From Gammaproteobacteria bacterium (lineage in GTDB: Bacteria > Pseudomonadota > Gammaproteobacteria > Eutrophobiales > Eutrophobiaceae): a DNA stretch of 64,000 bases. Of the stretch, positions 46,523 to 56,959 are shown piece by piece (position 1 is the stretch's first letter; every line of letters starts with the position of its first letter). The stretch is from positions 62,001-126,000 of the forward strand of contig CANKCB010000003.1 of NCBI GenBank assembly GCA_947480335.1, read 5' to 3'. A program made the position numbers and the translations under genes. Under the pieces are notes generated by a model. It had not been told where the DNA came from and searched no databases. It saw only the letters and a list, made by a program, of their open reading frames with translations.

Positions 46523-47751
46523 TTTGTCACCCTGTCAGGAACGGGTTTGTCATTATCCATGCTTGTATACAATGGCATTAACAGGAAATACAGGAAATAG
46601 ACCGTTGCAAAACCACGAGCCATCCAGGTATAGGATGGGGTGGGCGCCTGCATACCCAACCAGCCAAGCATAACGAAGCTGATGGTAAACGCTGTTAATG
46701 CAATCTTGTATTTGATACCCCGGTAGCGTATTGACTTGACCGGACTTCTGTCCAGCCAGGGCAACAAAAAGAACAGTGCCTGGGCAAAACCCATGGCTAC
46801 GATACCGCCAAGCTGGCTGGGTACAGCCCTGAGAATGGCGTAAAACGGGGTGAAATACCATACTGGTGCAATGTGTTCAGGGGTCTTTAACGGATCCGCC
46901 GGGACAAAGTTGGCATGTTCAAGAAAATATCCGTTCATTTCCGGCCAGAAGAAAACTACCGACGCAAACAGAATCAGGAACACCACCACGCCGACCAGAT
47001 CCTTGACCGTATAATAGGGATGGAATGCAATACCATCCAGCGGAATACCGTTAGCATTCTTGTGTTTCTTGATTTCCACGCCATCTGGATTATTGGATCC
47101 GACCTCATGCAGTGCAAGTATGTGCACAACCACCAGTCCACAAATTACCAGAGGTAAGGCGATCACATGCAAGGCGAAAAACCGGTTCAGGGTCACATCG
47201 GATACCACAAAATCACCCCGTATCCACAAGGACAAATCTTCACCTATAAATGGCAAGGCACCAAACAGCGAGATTATAACCTGCGCGCCCCAGTAAGACA
47301 TCTGGCCCCAGGGTAACAGATAACCAAAAAATGCCTCGCCCATCAGCGTGAAATAAATCAACATACCGATAATCCACAATAATTCACGAGGGCTCTTGTA
47401 TGAACCGTATAACAACGCGCGATACATGTGCAGATAGACAACGATAAAGAATGCAGAAGCACCAGTAGAGTGCATGTAACGTATCCACCAGCCCCATTCC
47501 ACATCGCGCATGATATATTCAACCGATGCAAACGCCAGATCGGCTGCAGGTTTGTAATTCATGGTAAGCCAGATACCGGTGACCAACTGGATGGCCAGCA
47601 CCACCATCGAAAGTACACCAAAGTAATACCAGAAATTGAAGTTCTTCGGGGCATAGTATTCGCCCGCGTGTTTATTCCATTCCTCCATTAACGGGAAACG
47701 ATCATCAATCCAGTCCCGTAATACCAGAATATATTTAGTAGCCGTACTCAT
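46519..47751 (-). CDS. petB: Ubiquinol-cytochrome c reductase, cytochrome b subunit
   Basis: Core membrane subunit that oxidises quinol and reduces quinone. The 410-residue product has the eight-helix pattern, the b-haem histidines in HSTGASAFFIVVYLHMYRAL near 94 and HVIALPLVICGLVVVHILAL near 195, and the Qo-site motif APVWYFTPFYAILRAVP near 293, i.e. the PVWY variant of PEWY found in many proteobacteria. Overlaps petA by 4 bp. Confidence 0.98.
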   Translation of the reverse strand: MSTATKYILVLRDWIDDRFPLMEEWNKHAGEYYAPKNFNFWYYFGVLSMVVLAIQLVTGIWLTMNYKPAADLAFASVEYIMRDVEWGWWIRYMHSTGASAFFIVVYLHMYRALLYGSYKSPRELLWIIGMLIYFTLMGEAFFGYLLPWGQMSYWGAQVIISLFGALPFIGEDLSLWIRGDFVVSDVTLNRFFALHVIALPLVICGLVVVHILALHEVGSNNPDGVEIKKHKNANGIPLDGIAFHPYYTVKDLVGVVVFLILFASVVFFWPEMNGYFLEHANFVPADPLKTPEHIAPVWYFTPFYAILRAVPSQLGGIVAMGFAQALFFLLPWLDRSPVKSIRYRGIKYKIALTAFTISFVMLGWLGMQAPTPSYTWMARGFATVYFLYFLLMPLYTSMDNDKPVPDRVTK

Positions 47752-48347
47752 GACAGCACCCCTGAGTCATCGCCGATTAAAATCTTGGTGTCATTTAGAT
47801 ACATATGGGGAGGCACGACCAGATTTCTTGGTGCCGGCACACCCTTGAATACACGGCCGGCCAAATCAAATCGACTGCCATGACATGGGCAGAAAAACCC
47901 GCCTTTCCAGCCACTGAGATTATGGCTCGCACCATCTTCAGCTTCCACAAACGTTGGGGAGCATCCCAGATGGGTACACAGGCCAAGCACGATCAGATAT
48001 TCAGGCTTGACTGAACGATATTCATTCTTTGCATATTCAGGCTGTTGCTGTTCGTCGGAAGATGGATCCCTGACATCTGCATCAAGTGATTTAATACCTT
48101 CAAGAGTCTTTTCATCGCGTCGCAATATCCAGACAGGCTTGCCTTGCCATAATACAGTTTTTAGTTTGCCCGGTTGTAACTCACCAATCTCGACTTCTAC
48201 CGGGGCGCCAATTGCCTTGGTCTTGGCACTGGGAGACAATGTTGAAATAAAGGGAATGCTGGTTGCTACAGCACCCGCACCACCTACAACAGTGGCTGTT
48301 GTAGTCAAAAATCGTCTTCGGTTGGTATCAATGCCATCTACACTCAT
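47748..48347 (-). CDS. petA: Ubiquinol-cytochrome c reductase, Rieske iron-sulfur subunit
   Basis: Carries the 2Fe-2S cluster that takes the first electron from quinol. I start at ATG 48347, giving 199 residues and a Tat-type N-terminus TNRRRFLTTTATVVGG; an upstream in-frame start adds 15 residues without Tat context. Cluster ligands are in CTHLGCSPTFVE and FFCPCHGSRFDLAGRV. A GGGGAA-type ribosome binding site is present. First gene of petABC. Confidence 0.97.
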   Translation of the reverse strand: MSVDGIDTNRRRFLTTTATVVGGAGAVATSIPFISTLSPSAKTKAIGAPVEVEIGELQPGKLKTVLWQGKPVWILRRDEKTLEGIKSLDADVRDPSSDEQQQPEYAKNEYRSVKPEYLIVLGLCTHLGCSPTFVEAEDGASHNLSGWKGGFFCPCHGSRFDLAGRVFKGVPAPRNLVVPPHMYLNDTKILIGDDSGVLS

Positions 48348-48398
48348 TATCGTAATTTCCCCACACTTATTGATTTGGCGAGCCTGCCCCAAAGTTAA

Positions 48399-48427
48399 AT
48401 TATAACATGATATATCACGTGTATAAG
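48399..48427 (-). promoter_or_regulatory. petABC promoter with a palindrome in the spacer
   Basis: A perfect -10 TATAAT (48404-48399) with an extended TG element (TGT before it) and a weak -35 CTTATA (48427-48422), 17 bp apart. The spacer 48405-48420 is a near-perfect 16-bp palindrome, ACnTGATATATCAnGT, and may be an operator. Prediction by eye. Confidence 0.55.
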
Positions 48428-48505
48428 TAAACTCTGATGTCAGTTTAGCGATGATTTCATATCAAGTGGCGTAGCATAGCCTATTTAAGCCATAATTGAC
48501 GGTCT

Positions 48506-49651
48506 ATGTTCCTGATCCACCTAAAAAATACACTGAAATTTATACTTCAGTTTGCTCTGACCGGACTGGCGGCAGCTGTACTATTACTCTATTTTTTTCC
48601 TGACCGACTGCTACCAGCTCAAAAAAAGCCGGAAAATAATATCGCGAATCAGGACAAAAATCCCGCTGAAAATGTATCCTACCATGAAGCCATCTCGCTG
48701 ACTTCACCGGCCGTGGTGAACGTATACGCCACCCAGATAACCAGCCCCCAACAGGATCCCTTGTTTCAGGATCCGGTCTTTCAGAGGTTTTTCGGAGAAC
48801 AACAGTCTGAACAACAAATCAACAATAACCTCGGTTCCGGCGTCATCCTGAATGAAGCAGGTTATGTGCTGACCAATGCGCATGTGGTTGACAAGGCTGT
48901 GGACATACAGGTAACCCTGACGGATGGTCGTCAAACCAAGTCCGATATCATCGGTATCGACAAGGAAACCGATCTGGCCGTACTGAAAATCCAACTGGAT
49001 AACCTACCGGTTGCCCGTGTTGGCGCCTCGGATGTGTTGCAGGTTGGTGATATCGTGCTTGCTATCGGCAATCCCTATAATTTCGGACAAACAGTAACCC
49101 AGGGAATTGTCAGTGCAACACGACGCAGTCATGTCGGTGTCAGTCTGATAGAAGATTTCATCCAGACTGATGCGGCCATTAACCCTGGTAATTCCGGTGG
49201 TGCCTTAATCAATGCCAGAGGCGAACTGGTGGGAATCAATACAGCAAACTATTCAGATACCGGCGGCTCACAAGGCATCGGATTCGCCATACCAATTGAC
49301 CTTGCACTCAATGTCATGCAACAACTGATCAGGCACGGAATTGTCGAACGCGGCTGGTTGGGAATCATTCCGCAACCCGTTCCGTTTGATCTGGATACCG
49401 CTTTGAATCTTGATAATTCAGGTGTGTTTGTTACTGCCGTCTATAAAAACAGCCCGGCTGATCGGGTCGGTGTGTTACCTGGCGACATCATTACCAAAAT
49501 CAATGGGACACCTTTGCTGGATGCGCAACAGGCAGTGCAAAAAATTTCCGGTGTAATGCCCGGAGAAATGATCAATCTGAATATACTCAGGGGTTGGCAA
49601 GAACTGTTTATTACTACCGAAGTAGCTCAAAGACCCAAAATGGTTGAATAA
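48506..49651 (+). CDS. degS: DegS/AlgW-type periplasmic serine protease
   Basis: A 381-residue HtrA protease with an N-terminal membrane anchor (about 12-31), a trypsin-like domain with catalytic His126 (LTNAHVV), Asp156 (KETDLAVLKI) and Ser230 (NPGNSGGALIN), and a single C-terminal PDZ domain (about 285-375). Single-PDZ, anchored HtrA proteases of this kind cleave the anti-sigma factor RseA to start the sigma-E envelope-stress response. It is divergent from petA and converges on hisD, a context shared with AlgW/DegS in other gammaproteobacteria. Confidence 0.92.
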   Translation: MFLIHLKNTLKFILQFALTGLAAAVLLLYFFPDRLLPAQKKPENNIANQDKNPAENVSYHEAISLTSPAVVNVYATQITSPQQDPLFQDPVFQRFFGEQQSEQQINNNLGSGVILNEAGYVLTNAHVVDKAVDIQVTLTDGRQTKSDIIGIDKETDLAVLKIQLDNLPVARVGASDVLQVGDIVLAIGNPYNFGQTVTQGIVSATRRSHVGVSLIEDFIQTDAAINPGNSGGALINARGELVGINTANYSDTGGSQGIGFAIPIDLALNVMQQLIRHGIVERGWLGIIPQPVPFDLDTALNLDNSGVFVTAVYKNSPADRVGVLPGDIITKINGTPLLDAQQAVQKISGVMPGEMINLNILRGWQELFITTEVAQRPKMVE

Positions 49652-49662
49652 CTTTCCGGGAA

Positions 49663-50961
49663 TTATTTACGGCTCCGGTACTCCGCCGATCGAGCGTGAG
49701 CTGTCAGACCTTCACCTCGTGCAAGTACCGATGCCGTCGTAGTCAAGCGAGAAGCAGAATCTGCATTACATTTTATTATGGAAGACCGCTTCTGGAAGTC
49801 ATACACACCTAGTGGCGAAGAAAACCTGGCTGACCGGGCGGTCGGGAGTACGTGGTTCGGCCCCACACAATAATCGCCGAGCGATTCAGCCGCATAGACA
49901 CCCAGGAAAATCGCACCAGCATTGCGGATTTTGGGTAATAAGGCATCAGGATCACTCACCGGCAGCTGCAAATGTTCGGGAGCGAGCTGGTTGATCAAGA
50001 CTACCGCTGTATCGAGGTTATCAACCTGTATCAGGGCGCCATGGTTTTCCAATGACTTGTGGATAATCGCTGCCCGCTCCATGCCCGGCAGGAGCTTACT
50101 TATGCTATTCATCACTTGATTCAGATACGATCCATCCGTACAAATCAATATCGATCTGGCATCCTCATCATGTTCTGCCTGTGCGAACAGGTCCATGGCA
50201 ATCCAGTCCGGGTCACAATTGCCGTCTGTCACGATCAAAACTTCTGAAGGGCCTGCGATCATGTCAATTCCGACAGTCCCGAACACCAATCGTTTGGCGG
50301 CTGCAACATAACGATTGCCTGGTCCGACAATTTTATCCACCTGGGGAACAGTACGGGTACCATAGGCAAGTGCGGCTATTGCCTGGGCACCACCTATTGT
50401 AAATATTCTGTCCACACCGGCGATATGTGCAGCGGCCAGTACTGCAGGACTTAGTTCCCCACCGGGCGCGGGGACGACCATAATCACCTCATCGACTCCT
50501 GCCACCCTGGCTGGAATTGCATTCATCAATACCGACGAAGGATAGGCTGCCTTGCCACCGGGCACATATATACCGGCTCGACTTATCGGCATAATCTGTT
50601 GCCCGAGCAAAACACCTTGTTCATCTGTATAGGACCAGGACTCGAGCTTCTGATGTCCGGCATAACTGCTGATTCTGGTTGCCGCATTTTCAAGCGCAGC
50701 ATACATCTCTGCTGAAATTTCCCCACAGGCAGCCTGCATGCGCGCGTGCGGAACTTCCAGTTGCTCGACGCTTATATTGCGATTGTCAAAACGGTTGGTA
50801 TATTCAACCAGTGCTGCATCACCCCGGGTACGCACATTATCAATAATCTGGCTAACTGTTTGAGTCAATGCAGCATCCATCTGTGTATTCACAGACAACA
50901 GAGCCTGAAACTGTTCTTCAAAGCCAGCCTGCTGCTGGTTCAGGCGCCGTATATTAATCAT
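49663..50961 (-). CDS. hisD: Histidinol dehydrogenase
   Basis: Zinc enzyme for the last two steps of histidine synthesis, oxidising L-histidinol to L-histidine. The 432-residue product shows [20 protein letters not shown] near 132, the NAD-binding/active region [16 protein letters not shown] near 215, [30 protein letters not shown] near 264 and the C-terminal [17 protein letters not shown]. Overlaps hisG by 4 bp. Confidence 0.97.
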   Translation of the reverse strand: MINIRRLNQQQAGFEEQFQALLSVNTQMDAALTQTVSQIIDNVRTRGDAALVEYTNRFDNRNISVEQLEVPHARMQAACGEISAEMYAALENAATRISSYAGHQKLESWSYTDEQGVLLGQQIMPISRAGIYVPGGKAAYPSSVLMNAIPARVAGVDEVIMVVPAPGGELSPAVLAAAHIAGVDRIFTIGGAQAIAALAYGTRTVPQVDKIVGPGNRYVAAAKRLVFGTVGIDMIAGPSEVLIVTDGNCDPDWIAMDLFAQAEHDEDARSILICTDGSYLNQVMNSISKLLPGMERAAIIHKSLENHGALIQVDNLDTAVVLINQLAPEHLQLPVSDPDALLPKIRNAGAIFLGVYAAESLGDYCVGPNHVLPTARSARFSSPLGVYDFQKRSSIIKCNADSASRLTTTASVLARGEGLTAHARSAEYRSRK

Positions 50962-51614
50962 CTGGTAATTGCTGCCGAGAATGAATCTATCAATTGTTTC
51001 ACCATGTTTTTCTTCATCTTCATGGCCGCCTTGTTAACAATCAAGCGTGAACTGATTTCACAAATAGTATCGACCGCTACCAGTCCATTCGCCTTCAAGG
51101 TATTTCCGGTATCAACCAAATCCACAATCTTGTCTGTCAGTCCCAACAGGGGCGCTAGCTCCATCGATCCGTACAACTTGATAATTTCCACCTGGATTCC
51201 GCGTGCTGCAAAATACTTTCTGGTCGAATTCAGATATTTGGTAGCAACGCGTAATCTACCGCTGACACGCGGCGCCCCTACCGGTTCCGCCAGCATCAAT
51301 CTGCATCGGGCAATTCCCAGATCCAGTGGCTCGTACAACTCCGTACCTTCATGTTCAAGCAAAACGTCCTTGCCGGTAATACCAACATCGGCAGCACCGT
51401 ATTCAACATAAGTTGGCACATCCGCCGCCCTGATTATTATCAGCCGTATACCAGGCTGGTTTGTCTCCAGTATCAGCTTACGGGAAGTATCCGGATCATC
51501 CACCGGAACGATACCAGCCTTATTCAACATCGGCAGCAGTTCCTTGAAAATCCTGCCTTTGGAAACAGCGATGGTCAGTGTATTTTTATTTACTGGTTCT
51601 ATCATGAAATTCAC
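50958..51614 (-). CDS. hisG: ATP phosphoribosyltransferase, short form HisG
   Basis: First enzyme of histidine synthesis. At 218 residues it lacks the C-terminal regulatory ACT-like domain of the long form, so it should require the HisZ regulatory subunit, which is not in this window. Motifs include [20 protein letters not shown] near 10 and the PRPP-binding [19 protein letters not shown] near 151. It follows murA by 18 bp. Confidence 0.96.
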   Translation of the reverse strand: MNFMIEPVNKNTLTIAVSKGRIFKELLPMLNKAGIVPVDDPDTSRKLILETNQPGIRLIIIRAADVPTYVEYGAADVGITGKDVLLEHEGTELYEPLDLGIARCRLMLAEPVGAPRVSGRLRVATKYLNSTRKYFAARGIQVEIIKLYGSMELAPLLGLTDKIVDLVDTGNTLKANGLVAVDTICEISSRLIVNKAAMKMKKNMVKQLIDSFSAAITR

Positions 51615-51632
51615 AAGCAGATATTCGACCCG

Positions 51633-53209
<1,577 letters not shown>

Positions 53210-53365
53210 ACTGCTAGACCCCTGTATGATATTTCCTGCGATTGAGCCGGATCGGCACCGAACCTGTCTTCAACCTATAGGCGCCATATTAACAGACCTG
53301 AACACGTAAAGACCAACCGTACCTTATTAATGCAAGCACCAGCAGATTACCTGATGTAGTCCGGC

Positions 53366-54001
53366 TTAATCCTGTGAGCCTGCGACCTGATTCCTGCGGT
53401 TGTGATCAACCAATTTGCTAATCAAAGCATCCAGTCCGTTATTTCTGACATCTGAAGCAAAGGAATTCCGGTAAGTAGAAACCAGACTAATGCCATCCAC
53501 AGAGACATCTACCACTTTCCATGCACCATTATCCAAACGCAGGCGGTAATGGATCGGCACAGCATTAATGCCTGGAATACCCCTGACCTCGGTACGAACG
53601 ACACTTTGATCAGAAGATTTGCCTGTTATCTCTGGATAATAAACGATCTCATTATCAGCATATTGTCTCAGCGTATTGGTGTAGGTGCGTATCAACAGTG
53701 TTTTGAATTGTTCAACAAATAACTGTTGCTGCACTTCGCTTGCACTTTTCCAGGATGTACCAAGTACGGCTCTGGAAATACTGACAAAATCGAACCGGGG
53801 AACGAGCAGTTCATTTACAAGTTCATAGATTCTGTCGGGCTGTCTAGTGATCTGATCTTTTTCAGCGTGCAATCTTTCCAGCAACTTGCCGGCAGTGCTT
53901 TTGATTATCTCGCCAGCGGTTTCAGAAGTGGCCATTGCCGGAAAAACCAAGCCCAGCAGTATCAACAGTAAATTGGTATAGAGTATCCGCCGAACGTGCA
54001 T
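53366..54001 (-). CDS. mlaC: Periplasmic phospholipid-binding protein MlaC
   Basis: A 211-residue secreted protein (signal peptide ending near 24, VFPAMA) of the MlaC/Ttg2D family, which shuttles phospholipid between the outer-membrane MlaA complex and the inner-membrane MlaFEDB transporter. Family features include VNELLVPRFDFVSISRAVLG near 66 and the tail region WKVVDVSVDGISLVSTYRNS near 158. The normal neighbours mlaF, mlaE, mlaD and mlaB are absent on both sides, so it is either an orphan using a transporter encoded elsewhere or a leftover. Confidence 0.9.
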   Translation of the reverse strand: MHVRRILYTNLLLILLGLVFPAMATSETAGEIIKSTAGKLLERLHAEKDQITRQPDRIYELVNELLVPRFDFVSISRAVLGTSWKSASEVQQQLFVEQFKTLLIRTYTNTLRQYADNEIVYYPEITGKSSDQSVVRTEVRGIPGINAVPIHYRLRLDNGAWKVVDVSVDGISLVSTYRNSFASDVRNNGLDALISKLVDHNRRNQVAGSQD

Positions 54002-54157
54002 CAGACCTTACCTCTGGACATTACCGCTAATGACTACCATCTCAGCCGCTCTGACAGGCATGTCAGCTGATTCTGGTTGGTAGTTACTGACACTTGCAGA
54101 AGGCTGGAGTATGTAAAAGTATACCAGATCACCATACACCACATACAGACTCTCCAT

Positions 54158-54784
54158 TCAGGATTGTGGCAACTGAATCGCACCACTGATTATGTCTGCA
54201 ATCGTCTCAGTATAAATTTGATGTTCCACTTCCAGAACCCGGTTTGCCAGAGACTCGACAGTGTCACCTTCCAGTACCGGCACGATTTTTTGCGCCAGTA
54301 TTGGCCCTCTGTCGTAGTCACCCGTAACTAAATGCACTGTTACGCCGGTCTGTTTGTCACCGGAGGCAAGCACCTGTTCATGTACGAATTTTCCATACAT
54401 GCCTTTCCCGCCATGTTTGGGTAGCAGTGCCGGATGAATATTGAGTATTCTGCCCCTGAATTCATCAAGTGTGACGGGCCCGATTTTCTTCATAAATCCT
54501 GCCAACACAATCAGATTTACCTGATGATTGATCAGTACATCGCGGATTGCTTTGTCTTCCACTTCGGCATCCGGATAGTTTTTGCTGCTGATGTAAAAGG
54601 CAGGAATACCTTCACTGTACGCCCTATCCAGCGCCCCGGAATTTCCATTATTACTGATTACCACAACTGGGTCAGCCTGTAATCGACCGGATTTACATGC
54701 ATCAATAATCGACTGCATATTGCTGCCACTGTGTGAAGCCAGAAAGCCGATGCGAGTCCGGAATTGCGTATACATTGTGTTCAT
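54158..54784 (-). CDS. purN: Phosphoribosylglycinamide formyltransferase PurN
   Basis: Transfers a formyl group from 10-formyl-THF to GAR in purine synthesis. The 208-residue product has GFLASHSGSNMQSIIDACKS near 13, the catalytic ILNIHPALLPKHGGKGMYG near 112 with Asn-His, and VHLVTGDYDRGPILAQ with the catalytic Asp. The GGKGMYG segment is the type common in plastid and Bacteroidetes enzymes rather than the PGLHTHRQ type of E. coli. It overlaps pdxB by 4 bp and is not next to purM. Confidence 0.93.
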   Translation of the reverse strand: MNTMYTQFRTRIGFLASHSGSNMQSIIDACKSGRLQADPVVVISNNGNSGALDRAYSEGIPAFYISSKNYPDAEVEDKAIRDVLINHQVNLIVLAGFMKKIGPVTLDEFRGRILNIHPALLPKHGGKGMYGKFVHEQVLASGDKQTGVTVHLVTGDYDRGPILAQKIVPVLEGDTVESLANRVLEVEHQIYTETIADIISGAIQLPQS

Positions 54785-55935
54785 ACTGCCGCAGACTCGA
54801 CCTTGAAACCAAGTTTTTGTAGTTGTTGTTCCAGCAAGATTGACTGGCCAGCCAGTCTGACTGTCATAGCCGGAAATTCACGCCGTACCGGATATTGATT
54901 TCGCAACTCTGAAAACAGCTTTTTTTTATCTGCATCTGCTGAGTTCATGGTCTGTCTAAGCGCAGCGCAGTCTGTACGCACATCATAACCGGCCAATACA
55001 GCCATTTGTACAGCATCAGCCAGCTCGTCAAATCCGGACAAATCAATTGTTGCTGTTTCAGGTAGGGGCAACTCAGGCAGCGGTGGAAGATTCAGGCCAG
55101 TTCCTGCCAGCCTGGACAGCCCCGCAAATACAGTTGCTGTACCCTGCAACTTTGCATCGGAGCTGTAGCCGGCAATGTGCGGTGTAGCAATACTCACCTT
55201 GTTTACTAACTCCCGATTGATAGCAGGCTCATTCTCCCAGACATCCATTACAACAGCACTGTCAGGTGCAGATTCCATATAGCTGACCAAAGCTGACTCA
55301 TCAATTACACCGCCTCTGGAGGTGTTGATAATGATAGCGTCCTTACTGACACGCGCAAGTCGTTCACTGTTTAGCATATGCCAGGTTGGGAATGGGCCGG
55401 TTCTGGTCAAAGGCACATGTAAACTGAGTATGTCTGCACCCAATACCGCTTCCATCCCGACCAGGGGTAAATGGCTGCCTGCTTGCTGTAACAGAGGGTC
55501 ATGTAACAAACAGTTAATTTCCAGAGTGCGTAAAAAACCGTACAACGCTATTCCAACATGACCACAACCTATGATACCGACCACTTTGTCAGCCAATTTA
55601 AACTGGCCGATTTGGGCAAGCACAAACAGGCTGCTTAATACGAATTCGGCAACCGACCTGGCATTGCATCCGGGGGCAGAGATAAAATGGATACCCTGTT
55701 GTTGCAGATACTCTGTATCGACATGGTCGTGTCCACTGGTGGCAGAAGCAACTATTCTGACGTTGGTACCTTCCAGCAAATCGCGATTGATACGGGTCAC
55801 CGTTCTTACAATCAATGCATCAGCATCTATCAGGTCTGCCCTTGAAATTCGGTTACCTTCACAGAGTTTTACACTACCAAGTGTGTTGAAGAAGTAATCA
55901 ACAAAAGGAATCGCCCTGTCGGCAACAATTTTCAT
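54781..55935 (-). CDS. pdxB: 4-phosphoerythronate dehydrogenase PdxB
   Basis: Second step of the DXP-dependent pyridoxal phosphate pathway. The 384-residue D-2-hydroxyacid dehydrogenase has the NAD-binding motif VGIIGCGHVGIALYGFLRTL near 124, catalytic Arg in INTSRGGVIDESALV near 204, and His in IATPHIAGYSSDAKLQGT near 248. The C-terminal dimerisation domain (about 290-384) distinguishes PdxB from SerA. Coupled to purN. Confidence 0.95.
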   Translation of the reverse strand: MKIVADRAIPFVDYFFNTLGSVKLCEGNRISRADLIDADALIVRTVTRINRDLLEGTNVRIVASATSGHDHVDTEYLQQQGIHFISAPGCNARSVAEFVLSSLFVLAQIGQFKLADKVVGIIGCGHVGIALYGFLRTLEINCLLHDPLLQQAGSHLPLVGMEAVLGADILSLHVPLTRTGPFPTWHMLNSERLARVSKDAIIINTSRGGVIDESALVSYMESAPDSAVVMDVWENEPAINRELVNKVSIATPHIAGYSSDAKLQGTATVFAGLSRLAGTGLNLPPLPELPLPETATIDLSGFDELADAVQMAVLAGYDVRTDCAALRQTMNSADADKKKLFSELRNQYPVRREFPAMTVRLAGQSILLEQQLQKLGFKVESAAV

Positions 55936-56000
55936 GGTTTAGATGGAGCGGAGCTGATACGTCGGCCTCGTATCATGAGAAAGCTAGACTGTGGTAATGG

Positions 56001-56936
56001 TCACGGCCTGTCCGGCAAACCTGCGCCTTCCTTATCTATCGGCATCAAATCCTTTCGGGTGATTCCAAGATAGATAGTCACCGGACTGGCGATGTAGATG
56101 GAGGAAAACGTACCAATAAGGATACCGAGTAACAAAATGGTCGAGAAAGCATGTAGTGAATCACCACCAATAAAAAACAACGCGCCAAGCACCAGCAAGG
56201 TAGTCACACCAGTCATGATTGTTCTGCTGAGCGTCTGATTCAGTGAGTCATTAAATACCTGAACGACTGTAGAATTGCGCATCTTACGAAAGTTGTCGCG
56301 AATACGATCATACACAACGATGGTATCGTTCAGCGAGTATCCAATAACGGTCAAAACGGCGGCCAGTGCGGCCAGATCAAAACTCATTTGCGTGAGTGCA
56401 AAAAAACCCATAGTAATCATGAGATCGTGCAGTAAAGAAGCAATTGCACCAATAGCAAATCTGGCCTGAAACCTGACCGAAACGTAAACCAGAATTCCCA
56501 ATAAGGCGAATAGGGTTGCAAGCCCACCGCTTTCAGCAAGTTCCTCGCCCACCTGCGCCCCTACAAATTCAATACGTCGCATTTCAATCTTTTGACCGCT
56601 CTGTTGCAGCAAAGTCAGTAGACGATTACCAACAACTGCATTGTCCAGTTCAGCAACCGGAGCCAATCGAATCATCACCTCACGACTGGAGCCCAGATTT
56701 TGTACAACAGCGCCTTTAAATTCGGATGCTTCCAGTAAGGATCTGGCCTTATCCAGATCGGCCGGTTCCGAATAACCCAGCTCGACCAGCGTACCACCGG
56801 TAAAATCCAGCCCCCAGTTCAGCCCACGGGTAAATAACAAAGCGAGCGAGCAGAAGATGATTATAAGGGAGATGATGATGGCCGGACGCTGCGTGCCGAT
56901 AAAATCATAATTTGTGACTTTTGAGAAAAATTCCAT
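56001..56936 (-). CDS. secF: Protein translocase subunit SecF
   Basis: Partner of SecD; uses the proton motive force to pull exported proteins from SecYEG. The 311-residue product has six predicted membrane segments, the family opening FTRGLNWGLDFTGGTLVELG near 34, and VIGYSLNDTIVVYDRIRDNF near 196. Follows secD by 23 bp. Confidence 0.97.
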   Translation of the reverse strand: MEFFSKVTNYDFIGTQRPAIIISLIIIFCSLALLFTRGLNWGLDFTGGTLVELGYSEPADLDKARSLLEASEFKGAVVQNLGSSREVMIRLAPVAELDNAVVGNRLLTLLQQSGQKIEMRRIEFVGAQVGEELAESGGLATLFALLGILVYVSVRFQARFAIGAIASLLHDLMITMGFFALTQMSFDLAALAAVLTVIGYSLNDTIVVYDRIRDNFRKMRNSTVVQVFNDSLNQTLSRTIMTGVTTLLVLGALFFIGGDSLHAFSTILLLGILIGTFSSIYIASPVTIYLGITRKDLMPIDKEGAGLPDRP

Positions 56937-56959
56937 AGCGGCTGTCTGCTGTCCTCGTT

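Noticed and set aside
48405-48420. FNR or CRP-type site in the petA promoter
   Set aside because: Half-sites TGAT and ATCA are only 2 bp apart; FNR needs 4 bp between TTGAT and ATCAA, and CRP needs 6 bp between TGTGA and TCACA.
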